Source: Amycolatopsis acidicola
GTDB lineage: Bacteria; Actinomycetota; Actinomycetes; Mycobacteriales; Pseudonocardiaceae
Assembly (NCBI RefSeq): GCF_007713735.2
Contig: NZ_VMNW02000003.1
Coordinates: 183,975-247,974, forward strand
DNA: 64,000 nucleotides
Direction of reading: 5' to 3'
The notes beneath the pieces are model-generated. The model saw only the letters and a list, made by a program, of their open reading frames with translations, had not been told where the DNA came from and made no database searches. The stretch's first letter is position 1; every line of letters starts with the position of its first letter. Positions 42,432 to 50,158 of this stretch are shown one piece after another. The position numbers were made by a program, and so were the translations under genes.

Positions 42432-43364
42432 ATGTCCGGACGTTTCCGCCGTGGTGCCATCGTTTTGGCCGTGGCTCTGGGTTTCGGGACGCTGGTGGCC
42501 GCGCCGGCGGAAGCGGATCCGGGGGTGGTCGACCACGCGGTGCCCACCACGGGCTGCGGCCTCGCCGCTCCGGCCCCGGGCGCCACCACGGTCGCGCATC
42601 TGACGTCCGGCGGCGTCGACCGCGAGTATCGCCTCCACGTGCCGGCCGGTTACCGGGCGGCACGGGAGTATCCGCTGGTGCTCTCCTACCACGGGCACGG
42701 ACGCACCGCGTTGTACCAGGAGCAGCTGTCCGGGTTTTCCGACGCTGACGTGATTTCCGTGTACCCGCAAGGCGTGACGGGCACCGACGGCGAGTCAGCC
42801 TGGACCGGCGCGCCCTACTCGGCCCCGGTCGACGATGTGCGGTTCACCAGCGATCTGCTGACCTCACTGCAACACCAGCTGTGCGTGGACCCCGCGCGGA
42901 TCTACGCCGCCGGCAAGTCCAACGGTGGTGGTTTCGTCGGTGTGCTGGCCTGCCGGATGGCCGGCCGCATCGCCGCTTTCGCCCCGGTTTCCGGTGCCTT
43001 CTACCCGCAGGGCGGCGCGTGCGAGCCGTCACGGAAGGTCGCGCTGGTGGACTTCCACGGCACCGCCGACACCACGATCCCCTACGGAGGCAACCCGGCC
43101 AAGGGGCTTCCGTCCATACCGGACTGGCTGGCAGCCTGGGCGTCGCGTGACCACTGCTTCCCGCGGCCAGTGTCGTTCTCGCCCGTGCGTGGGGTCGTCA
43201 CGCAGCGGTGGCCGGGTTGCTCGCTCGTGCACTATCGCGTCGAGGGTGCCGGGCACGTGTGGCCGAGCACGCGCCCCAACAACGATTCCGCGACACCGAC
43301 CGTCATCGACGCGACGCCAGTGATCCTGGACTTCTTCAAAGCACACCGGCTCGCCGGGGTGTAG
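42432..43364 (+). CDS. Secreted PHB-depolymerase/feruloyl-esterase-like hydrolase
   Basis: 310 aa from ATG 42432 with GGAGGAT upstream. A signal peptide is clear (FRRGAIVLAVALGFGTLV, cleaved near PAEA). Alpha/beta-hydrolase marks of the esterase_PHB (LpqC) family: LSYHGHGRT, nucleophile elbow AAGKSNGGGF (Ser), FHGTADTTIPYGG (Asp) and GAGHVWP (His). It would cleave polyester or feruloyl-type esters outside the cell. Release of methoxylated aromatics such as ferulate, feeding the demethylases next door, is an attractive but unproven link. Confidence 0.85.
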   Translation: MSGRFRRGAIVLAVALGFGTLVAAPAEADPGVVDHAVPTTGCGLAAPAPGATTVAHLTSGGVDREYRLHVPAGYRAAREYPLVLSYHGHGRTALYQEQLSGFSDADVISVYPQGVTGTDGESAWTGAPYSAPVDDVRFTSDLLTSLQHQLCVDPARIYAAGKSNGGGFVGVLACRMAGRIAAFAPVSGAFYPQGGACEPSRKVALVDFHGTADTTIPYGGNPAKGLPSIPDWLAAWASRDHCFPRPVSFSPVRGVVTQRWPGCSLVHYRVEGAGHVWPSTRPNNDSATPTVIDATPVILDFFKAHRLAGV

Positions 43365-43382
43365 CGCTATCGTGTCGGCCCC

Positions 43383-43643
43383 ATGGAGACCGATTTCCCC
43401 GAAAGAACCGGGCGCCGATCGGCGCTGCCCCTGCTCGTGGCGACCGTGGTGGCAGGCATCGTGGTAGGCACGGACCCGGACTCGGTCGTGCGTATCGCCC
43501 GCGCCGACGATCCCGCGCCGCAAGGATCGTTGGTGTACGGGGCTTCCGTGGGCGACGGCTGCGTCGTCGGCTATCGGAAGGGCGGCGGCGGAACCCAGTC
43601 GGCCGCCGGACGTTTACCCGACGGCGGTGGCCTGACTCCGTAG
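43383..43643 (+). CDS. Small hypothetical secreted or membrane protein
   Basis: 86 aa, ATG start without a clear ribosome site. One hydrophobic stretch (ALPLLVATVVAGIVVGT, residues 14-30) resembles a signal or anchor; the remainder is Gly-rich (YRKGGGGT). No family recognised. It could be spurious, though codon use is plausible and no other gene occupies the gap. Confidence 0.4.
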   Translation: METDFPERTGRRSALPLLVATVVAGIVVGTDPDSVVRIARADDPAPQGSLVYGASVGDGCVVGYRKGGGGTQSAAGRLPDGGGLTP

Positions 43644-43645
43644 GC

Positions 43646-43665
43646 CCCGGGCTCATGATCCCGGG
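43646..43665 (+). terminator. Possible terminator stem
   Basis: CCCGGG-CTCATGAT-CCCGGG folds on itself 2 bp after the small gene; the inner TCATGA extends the symmetry apart from one mismatch. Confidence 0.4.
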
Positions 43666-43813
43666 AGCTTCCAGTCGTACTTCCCGCGCGAGGTGGCACA
43701 TCCGATTACCCCGGTGGTCGTTTCCCGCTGCGCCGAACGTCCCGGTTTCCTTGCCCTGGAACGACTCCAACCGGCGGTAGGCGGGGGTGCCCGATGATCC
43801 TATCGTCAGCTGC

Positions 43814-45580
43814 GTGTCGTTGAGCCGTCGTAGGTTCGGTCAGCTTGCCATCACTCCGGTACTCGCCACGCTGGGCGCGAGGTGGTCCAGTCCAGCCGTC
43901 GCCGCCACGGTCGACGCGGCCGGTGCGCTGCGGCGCGCCGCGGTCTTCCTGGACCAGCAGGTGGCCTACCGGGGTGGGTATGTGTGGAACTACCTCCCCG
44001 ACCTCTCGGTGACGTGGGGTGAGATGGAGGCGAAGCGGAGCATGTGCTGGGTGCAGCCACCCGGCACGCCTTCGGTCGGGCACAGCATGCTCGACGCCTA
44101 CCACGCCACCGGTGACGAAGCGTGTTACCGCGCGGCAGAACGGACCGGCCTGGCGCTGGTCGAGGCGCAGCTTCCCGTCGGCGGGTGGAACTACATCCAC
44201 GACTTCGCGGGCGAAGCGTCGCTGCGACAGTGGTACGAAACCATCGGTGCGAACGGGTGGCGGCTGGAGGAGTTCCAGCACTTCTACGGCAACGCCACCT
44301 TCGACGACGCCGGTACGTCGACGGCGGCGCAATTGATTCTGCGTCTGTACCTGGAGCGGCGGCACCCGCGGTTCAAAGCCGCGCTGGAGCGGGCGATCCG
44401 GTTCGTGGTGAAGGCGCAGTTCCGGGGCGGTGTCGCCGATGGTGGCTGGCCGCAACGGTTTCCGTCGTTCGCGGGCTCGGTGAGCGAGATGCCGTGGCCG
44501 GAGCGGGTGCCCCCGTGGTTGCCGCAGGATGTCCAGCACGGCATGGAGGACGGCGAGTACACGCAGCACGTCACGTTCAACGACGACGTGCTGGGGGAGA
44601 ACATCAAGTTCCTGCTCATGTGCATCATGACGCTGGGCAGGCGGGACCTGGTCGAGCCGGTCACGCGCGCGATGAACTGCCTGCGTCGGCTGCAACAACC
44701 CGCCCCGCAGGCCGGTTGGGGCCTGCAACATCTTTCGCGGAGCGTCGGCGGCCGTCCGGCGGGCGCGCCGGCCGGTGCGCGTTCGTACGAACCGCGTGCC
44801 CTGACGACGCATACGACCCAGACGAATGTGCGTCAGCTGTTCCACTATTTCCGGTTGACCGGCGACCATTCTTACCTGGACCGGGTGCCGGACGCGATCT
44901 CCTGGCTGGACAGCTGTCCGTTGACGGTGCAGCAACTCGCGGAAAATTCGTTGCTGGCAGGTCGAACGCATCCGACGTACGTCGAGCTGGGCACCAACCG
45001 GGCCCGGTTCGTGCACCGGTTCGGCTCGAACATCCGCAACGGTGCGTACTATTTCGATTATGATCATCACGACACGTTGAGCCATTATTCGGCCGGTCGG
45101 GCCATTGATACCGCGGGATTGCGTGCCACCTATGAACAATTGCGCGCGCTGACGCCCGCCGAGGTGGCGGATCTCCGGGCCCGGTCGCCGTTGTCGCCTG
45201 GTGCGCCGATTCCGTTGCCTCGGTATTTCTCGCTCAAGGACCTGGAGTTGACGGACCTGTTCCGCGGCGCCGAGCCGGCGATCCCCGCGGTCACCGATGC
45301 GGAGGCGGCGGCGTTGATCACCGGCCTCGGCACCAAGGACTACTGGCTGTCCCCGATCGAAGCCGTCACGAACCCCTTTCGTGGCCCGGCGCCCGGCACG
45401 CCCTACGACGGGCGGGCGTACATGAGCAGGAACGTGGGCGATGTGTATGACACCTCGCCGTACGACCCGCGCGTCCCACCGGCGGAGCCGCCTTATGTGG
45501 CGCAGGACCGGCCGCAGGGCATCAGCACAGCCACGTACATCGCCAACGCCGGCAGGCTGGTGGCTTATGTGGCGGGGTGA
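43814..45580 (+). CDS. Secreted pectate lyase, PL10-like
   Basis: 588 aa from GTG 43814, which places the twin-arginine motif SRRRFGQLA right at the N-terminus; GTG 43787 is an alternative. After the signal (cleavage near AVAA) the body shows repeated helical-toroid features of Pel10/pectate-lyase proteins: VPVGGWNYIHDF-like, FDDAGTSTAAQLILRLY, GVADGGWPQRFP, TFNDDVLGENIKFL. PL10 enzymes cut polygalacturonate by beta-elimination. The protein is longer than a minimal PL10 catalytic domain. Export in folded form by Tat is predicted. Neighbouring secreted hydrolases suggest plant-litter use. Confidence 0.75.
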   Translation: MSLSRRRFGQLAITPVLATLGARWSSPAVAATVDAAGALRRAAVFLDQQVAYRGGYVWNYLPDLSVTWGEMEAKRSMCWVQPPGTPSVGHSMLDAYHATGDEACYRAAERTGLALVEAQLPVGGWNYIHDFAGEASLRQWYETIGANGWRLEEFQHFYGNATFDDAGTSTAAQLILRLYLERRHPRFKAALERAIRFVVKAQFRGGVADGGWPQRFPSFAGSVSEMPWPERVPPWLPQDVQHGMEDGEYTQHVTFNDDVLGENIKFLLMCIMTLGRRDLVEPVTRAMNCLRRLQQPAPQAGWGLQHLSRSVGGRPAGAPAGARSYEPRALTTHTTQTNVRQLFHYFRLTGDHSYLDRVPDAISWLDSCPLTVQQLAENSLLAGRTHPTYVELGTNRARFVHRFGSNIRNGAYYFDYDHHDTLSHYSAGRAIDTAGLRATYEQLRALTPAEVADLRARSPLSPGAPIPLPRYFSLKDLELTDLFRGAEPAIPAVTDAEAAALITGLGTKDYWLSPIEAVTNPFRGPAPGTPYDGRAYMSRNVGDVYDTSPYDPRVPPAEPPYVAQDRPQGISTATYIANAGRLVAYVAG

Positions 45581-45606
45581 TCGGGCGGGAGGGCTGCTCT
45601 GAGCGT

Positions 45607-46188
45607 TCAATGTCCCCGAGCCCAGGCCCGCATCTCACCATCGGTTTCGTTGAAGAAGGCGGACTTGGCCCGGGTGTAGTCGTCGTAGTCGGAGGCTTCG
45701 GCGTGCTGCTCGGCGAGGCGGCGTTTGATCGCCTCGTATCGTGCGGCTTGCTCGGGGTTGCTGCGGAGCCAATCCCGGAAGGTCACGACGAACCGGCCGA
45801 AAGGTGAGTCCAGGCGCCGGATGTGGAGGATCGCCGCGCGCCTCGGATCGTGGAAGAGTCGTTTCGTGTACAGCTCGTCGTCGGTCGGGTCGCCGGGGCG
45901 GGGTGTGTCCCGGTAGACGCCCGGCGAGTCCGGCCGCGCCCCGTGCGCCGGGACGAAGCCGGTGGGGGCCAGCCGCCGCGCGACGTCGGCCAAATCGGGC
46001 AGCGACGGCATCCGCACCTGCAGGTCGATGATCGGCTTGGCGGCGAGGCCCGGCACGGCCGTCGACCCGATATGGTCGTAGACAAAGCGATTACCATCCG
46101 AAGCGAACGCGGCACGTACCTCGTCGAGTAGGTGGGCCGCGCGGGCTGGCCAACTTGGTTCGTATTCGACGACTACAGCGGCAGCCAT
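45607..46188 (-). CDS. GrpB-family (UPF0157) nucleotidyltransferase-like protein
   Basis: 193 aa from ATG 46188, where homology starts (VVVEYEPSWPARAAHL); an ATG at 46218 would add ten residues. Typical GrpB features are YDHIGSTAVPGLAAKPIIDLQV, which is the nucleotidyltransferase-like core (GS...D-x-D/Q-type), and LFHDPRRAAILHIRR. Biochemical role of the family is largely unknown. Convergent with the pectate lyase; no operon. Confidence 0.88.
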   Translation of the reverse strand: MAAAVVVEYEPSWPARAAHLLDEVRAAFASDGNRFVYDHIGSTAVPGLAAKPIIDLQVRMPSLPDLADVARRLAPTGFVPAHGARPDSPGVYRDTPRPGDPTDDELYTKRLFHDPRRAAILHIRRLDSPFGRFVVTFRDWLRSNPEQAARYEAIKRRLAEQHAEASDYDDYTRAKSAFFNETDGEMRAWARGH

Positions 46189-46514
46189 GCCCCGAAGGTA
46201 CCGGCGAACCCCTGTCACGGATCAACCCACCATTCCGGCCCTCCTCGCGGATGTCCGCCGAGGAAAGGGACGTCATGAAACTGTCCAACTTGCTGACCAG
46301 GCTCACCACCGGCGCGTCCCTGCTCGACACGGGGACCGGAAAAGGGCGCAGCCTGGTTCTCGGCCAGCCCGAAGTGGCCCGCCACCTTGGTTCCCGCGGC
46401 GCGGACGAACGTGGCTCACCTGCGCTGAGTGTTTCGCTGCGGTTCACGCGCACGCCGCTCTCGATCACCAGAATGTCGGCAGCCCCACCACCAGAAGCAC
46501 CGGGAGTGACGACG
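46189..46514. promoter_or_regulatory. Gap between GrpB-like and phospholipase genes
   Basis: 326 bp holding divergent promoters. An ATG at 46275 with an excellent GAGGAAAGGGA site opens a frame that runs uninterrupted into the phospholipase gene. It would place 80 unusual residues before the Tat signal. It could instead be a short leader peptide or a decayed sequence; I kept the internal start at 46515. Confidence 0.4.
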
Positions 46515-48530
46515 ATGAGCGATCTCAGCAGGCGCAGGTTCTTGCAGGTGGCGGGAGCCACCGCCGCGGCCACCGCGCTCACCGACAGCATCGCGCGCGC
46601 CGCCGCGATCCCGGCGAGCCACGCCACCGGCAGCCTGCGCGACATCGAGCACATCGTCGTGCTGATGCAGGAGAACCGCTCCTTCGACCACTACTTCGGC
46701 TCGCTGCGCGGCGTCCGCGGCTTCGGCGACCCGCGCCCAGTAGCACTCGCGAACGGCAAGCCGGTCTGGTACCAGTCCGACGGCACGAAGGACGTGCTGC
46801 CGTTCCGCCCGCAGGCCAGCAACCTCGGCCTGCAGTTCGTGCAGGACCTCCCGCACGGCTGGAGCGACACCCACGCCGCGTGGAACGGCGGCAAGTACGA
46901 CCGGTGGGTCCCCGCCAAGGGCAGCACCACGATGGCGTACCTGACCCGCGAACACATCCCGTTCCACTACGCGCTCGCCGACGCCTTCACCATCTGCGAC
47001 TCCTACCACTGCTCGTTCATGGGCTCGACCGACCCGAACCGCTACTACATGTGGACCGGGTACACGGGCAACGACGGCAAGGGCGGCGGCCCGGTCATCG
47101 GCAACGACGAGAAGGGCTACAGCTGGACCACGTACCCCGAGCGGCTCGAACAGGCCGGGGTCTCGTGGAAGATCTACCAGGACGAGGGCGACGGCCTCGA
47201 CGCCGCGGGCGGCTGGGGCTGGATAGAGGACGCCTACCGCGGCAATTACGGCGACAACTCGCTGTTGTACTTCAACCAGTATCGCGACGCCCAGCCGGGA
47301 AACCCGTTGTACGACAAGGCCCGCACCGGCACGGACATCAAGAACGGCGGCACGCTGTTCGATGTCCTCAAGGCCGACGTGAAGGCCGGGAAGCTGCCGC
47401 AGATCTCGTGGATCGCGGCGCCGGAGGCGTTCACCGAGCACCCGAACTGGCCCGCGAACTACGGCGCCTGGTACATCTCGCAGGTCCTCGACGCGCTGAC
47501 GTCGGTGCCGGACGTGTGGAGCAAGACCGCGCTGCTGGTCACCTACGATGAGAACGACGGGTTCTTCGACCACGTCGTGCCGCCCTACGCGCCGCCGTCC
47601 GCCGCGCAGGGTGCGTCCACTGTGGACACTACGGGCGAGGTGCTGAACGGCCTGCCCTACGGGCTGGGCCAGCGGGTGCCGATGCTCGTGCTTTCCCCGT
47701 GGAGCAAGGGCGGCCGCGTCTGCTCGGAGGTGTTCGACCACACCTCGATCATCCGGTTCATGGAGCGCCGTTTCGGCGTGCACGAGCCGAACATCTCGAC
47801 GTGGCGCCGCGCCGTCACCGGTGATCTGACGTCGGCGTTCGACTTCTCCCGCGCTGAGAACACCGTGCCACGCCTGCCTTCCACCGCGGCGTACGTCCCG
47901 CCGGACAACGACCGTCACCCGGACTACGTGCCCACGCCTCCGGCCAACCCGTCGCTGCCGCGGCAGGAACGCGGCCGCCGCCCGGCGATGCCGCTGCCAT
48001 ACGACCTGAGCGTCGATGGCCACTTGAGCGCGAGCACGCTCGCGTTGCAGTTCGCCAGCAACGGCACGGCGGGCGCGTGCTTCCACGTCACCTCGGCGAG
48101 CGACGCGACCGGGCCGTGGAGTTACACCGCGGGCCCGGGGCGCCCGGTTTCCGCTGAATGGAGCCTTTCCGGCGGGAAGTACGACTTCACCGTCCACGGC
48201 CCCAACGGGTTCCTGCGGAGCTTCGCGGGCACAGGTACCGCGCTCGAAGTCAGCGCGCGCCCCGGCCGCGACGGTGAACTGGCCGTCGTCGTGACCAACA
48301 ACGGGAAAGCGACCTCGCAGGTCGAGGCGACCAACGCCGACGGCTACGGCTCCACGCGGCCCGTGACTTACCAGGTGGGGCCCGGCGCGCGCGTCACGCA
48401 CACCGTGCGCACCGAGGACGCGGCCGGTTGGTACGACGTGACTTTCGCCGCGGACGGGTTCACCCGCCGCCTCGCCGGGCACGTGGAAACCGGCCGGATC
48501 ACCTTGTCCGATCCGGCACTGGGCGCCTGA
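46515..48530 (+). CDS. Tat-secreted phospholipase C (phosphocholine-specific type)
   Basis: 671 aa from ATG 46515, preceded by GGGAG at 8 bp and giving a classical Tat signal (SRRRFLQVAG, cleavage near IARAA). The phosphoesterase domain has the hallmark HIVVLMQENRSFDHYFGSLR, SFMGSTDPNR, VTYDENDGFFDHVVPP and GQRVPMLVLSPWS segments, covering about 35-480. Two C-terminal DUF756-type beta domains follow (about 490-671). Such enzymes release phosphocholine or phosphate from phosphatidylcholine or sphingomyelin outside the cell, for phosphate or choline acquisition. It has the full family length. Confidence 0.9.
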   Translation: MSDLSRRRFLQVAGATAAATALTDSIARAAAIPASHATGSLRDIEHIVVLMQENRSFDHYFGSLRGVRGFGDPRPVALANGKPVWYQSDGTKDVLPFRPQASNLGLQFVQDLPHGWSDTHAAWNGGKYDRWVPAKGSTTMAYLTREHIPFHYALADAFTICDSYHCSFMGSTDPNRYYMWTGYTGNDGKGGGPVIGNDEKGYSWTTYPERLEQAGVSWKIYQDEGDGLDAAGGWGWIEDAYRGNYGDNSLLYFNQYRDAQPGNPLYDKARTGTDIKNGGTLFDVLKADVKAGKLPQISWIAAPEAFTEHPNWPANYGAWYISQVLDALTSVPDVWSKTALLVTYDENDGFFDHVVPPYAPPSAAQGASTVDTTGEVLNGLPYGLGQRVPMLVLSPWSKGGRVCSEVFDHTSIIRFMERRFGVHEPNISTWRRAVTGDLTSAFDFSRAENTVPRLPSTAAYVPPDNDRHPDYVPTPPANPSLPRQERGRRPAMPLPYDLSVDGHLSASTLALQFASNGTAGACFHVTSASDATGPWSYTAGPGRPVSAEWSLSGGKYDFTVHGPNGFLRSFAGTGTALEVSARPGRDGELAVVVTNNGKATSQVEATNADGYGSTRPVTYQVGPGARVTHTVRTEDAAGWYDVTFAADGFTRRLAGHVETGRITLSDPALGA

Positions 48531-48606
48531 GGAGGAGCTGTTCACCCGGCAAGGCCTGGTTTTAGACTGGCGGGCGGCACAAACCGCGACTGGGCTGAGG
48601 ACGGGC

Positions 48607-49539
48607 ATGCACGTATTCGTGTACCTCGCGCTGCTGATGCCGCTGCCCGCCGCCTGCTGCGCCCGGCTGCTCGCCGAACGGCTGCCGCCGAAACCGGCCA
48701 CCTGGCTGCTGACCGGCTCCGCTGTGGTCCTCGCCGGCGCCACCGGCGTCGCGCTCGCCGCGCTCACGGCCACCGTGCTCGGCCAGATCCACGCGCTCGC
48801 CGACCTGGGCCACTGGTCGGCCCGCACGCTCCGCCGGGACGACCCCGACGCCCGCTGGATCGCGATCCTCGCGTGTGTGCTGTTCGTCCTTTTCCTGACC
48901 GGTCTGGTGTTCGCGGCCGTTCGCCGGATCCGTTCGTTCGCCCACGCCGTCCGCTTGGCGCGACGGCTCCCGGTGACGGACGGCGTCGCGGTGCGGGACG
49001 ACAACGCGCCGCGCGTGTATGCGTTGCCGGGCTTCCCGGGGCGGATCGTGGTGTCCACAGGGATGCTGGACGCGCTCGACGCCCGCGAGTGGGAAGTGGT
49101 GCGCGCGCACGAAAAAGCGCATCTCACCGGGCGGCACCAGTTGTTCGTGCTCATCGCGCAATGCGCGGCCGCGGCCAATCCGGTGCTGCGCCCGCTCGCC
49201 ACGGCGGTCGGCTACACCGTGGAACGCTGGGCCGACGAGCACGCCGCACGCGAGACGGGCGATCGCGGACTTGTGGCCCGCACCATCGGCAAAGCGGCCC
49301 TGCTGGCCGCGGGCCATCGACGCGCGCACCCGATGGCGCTCGGTGTCGGCCCGGCCAAGCCCGCGAAGCTCGGCCCGGTGCCGCGGCGTGTGGTGGCGCT
49401 GCTCGCCGGACAGCCCCGAGTGCATTCTCCCTTGCTGCTGGCCGGTTTCACGTTGCTCGGCGTCGCCGCCGTTTCGGCGGTCATGGTGTGCTGGGATCTC
49501 AACGCGTTGTTCAACGTCGCGCAGGCCGCCTACCAGTGA
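48607..49539 (+). CDS. M56-family membrane metallopeptidase (BlaR1/MecR1-like) 1
   Basis: 310 aa, ATG start. Three or four membrane segments surround a cytoplasmic zinc site with HExxH-type sequence VRAHEKAHLTGRH near residue 170. There is no extracellular penicillin-binding sensor domain, unlike BlaR1. Paired with the BlaI-like repressor gene 75 bp downstream, it likely cleaves or inactivates that repressor on a cell-envelope signal. Confidence 0.85.
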   Translation: MHVFVYLALLMPLPAACCARLLAERLPPKPATWLLTGSAVVLAGATGVALAALTATVLGQIHALADLGHWSARTLRRDDPDARWIAILACVLFVLFLTGLVFAAVRRIRSFAHAVRLARRLPVTDGVAVRDDNAPRVYALPGFPGRIVVSTGMLDALDAREWEVVRAHEKAHLTGRHQLFVLIAQCAAAANPVLRPLATAVGYTVERWADEHAARETGDRGLVARTIGKAALLAAGHRRAHPMALGVGPAKPAKLGPVPRRVVALLAGQPRVHSPLLLAGFTLLGVAAVSAVMVCWDLNALFNVAQAAYQ

Positions 49540-49614
49540 TGCCGGGACGAGCTTTCTTCAAGCAAGGTAAGCGTTTTACACTCGGCTCGGACGACGTCGG
49601 GTGAAGGGCCGCGG

Positions 49615-50052
49615 GTGAGCGCGCAAAAGGGCGACTGGGCGACCAGCGGTGGCAGGCTGTCGCGGCGGGGCGCCGGGCAGTTGAGCGGGCTGGTGCTCGA
49701 ACTCCTGCGCCGCGATGGCCGGGCACAGACCCCGGCCGAAGTGCTCCAGCAGCTCACCGAAGCCGGCTCGGGCCCCCTCGCCTACACCACGGTCGTGACC
49801 ACTCTCACCCGCCTGCACGAACAGGGCGTCCTCGACCGGTACCGCACCGGCCGGGCCTACGCGTACCTGGCGATCGGGGACCCGGCGAAGGTCACTGGGC
49901 GGCGCATGCGCCGGATGCTCGAGGCCGAGAACGACCGCGATGCCGTACTGGCCAGCTTCGTGAGCGAACTCTCACCGGACGACGAACGCGCGCTGCGCGA
50001 CGTGCTCGGCGCCGATTTCGGCGAGCCGGAAGGCGGAGTCGGCGGCCGTTAA
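49615..50052 (+). CDS. BlaI/MecI-type transcriptional repressor 1
   Basis: 145 aa, GTG start. Winged helix near residues 25-80 (TPAEVLQQL, LAYTTVVTTLTRLHEQGVL) and a dimerising C-terminal helix region (SELSPDDERALRDVL). These repressors bind TACTACA/TGTAGTA dyads; a perfect 25-bp dyad of this type lies 29 bp downstream of this gene, ahead of a penicillin-binding protein. So it likely represses that gene, with the M56 peptidase as partner. Confidence 0.88.
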   Translation: MSAQKGDWATSGGRLSRRGAGQLSGLVLELLRRDGRAQTPAEVLQQLTEAGSGPLAYTTVVTTLTRLHEQGVLDRYRTGRAYAYLAIGDPAKVTGRRMRRMLEAENDRDAVLASFVSELSPDDERALRDVLGADFGEPEGGVGGR

Positions 50053-50080
50053 GCCGGTGCCGACACGGGCTTCACGCATC

Positions 50081-50105
50081 AACTACTACAGTATCTGTAG
50101 TAGTT
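50081..50105. promoter_or_regulatory. BlaI operator upstream of penicillin-binding protein
   Basis: Arms AACTACTACAG and CTGTAGTAGTT pair perfectly around TAT, containing the classic BlaI/MecI core TACTACA...TGTAGTA. It lies 53 bp before the start of the class A penicillin-binding protein and just after the BlaI-like gene. Confidence 0.85.
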
Positions 50106-50158
50106 GACCTCTCGGCCGTGGTTTCCGCGGCCCTTCGCGTGGCGCGGGAGATCCATCA

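Noticed and set aside
46416..49202. A 928-codon minus-strand open frame over the phospholipase and M56 genes
   Set aside because: Antisense to genes with intact catalytic motifs; low-complexity Ala/Arg/Val composition.
49566..49578. GTAAGCGTTTTAC as an operator upstream of the first BlaI-like gene
   Set aside because: Only a weak, short symmetry and unlike the TACTACA/TGTAGTA dyad downstream; not enough to call.
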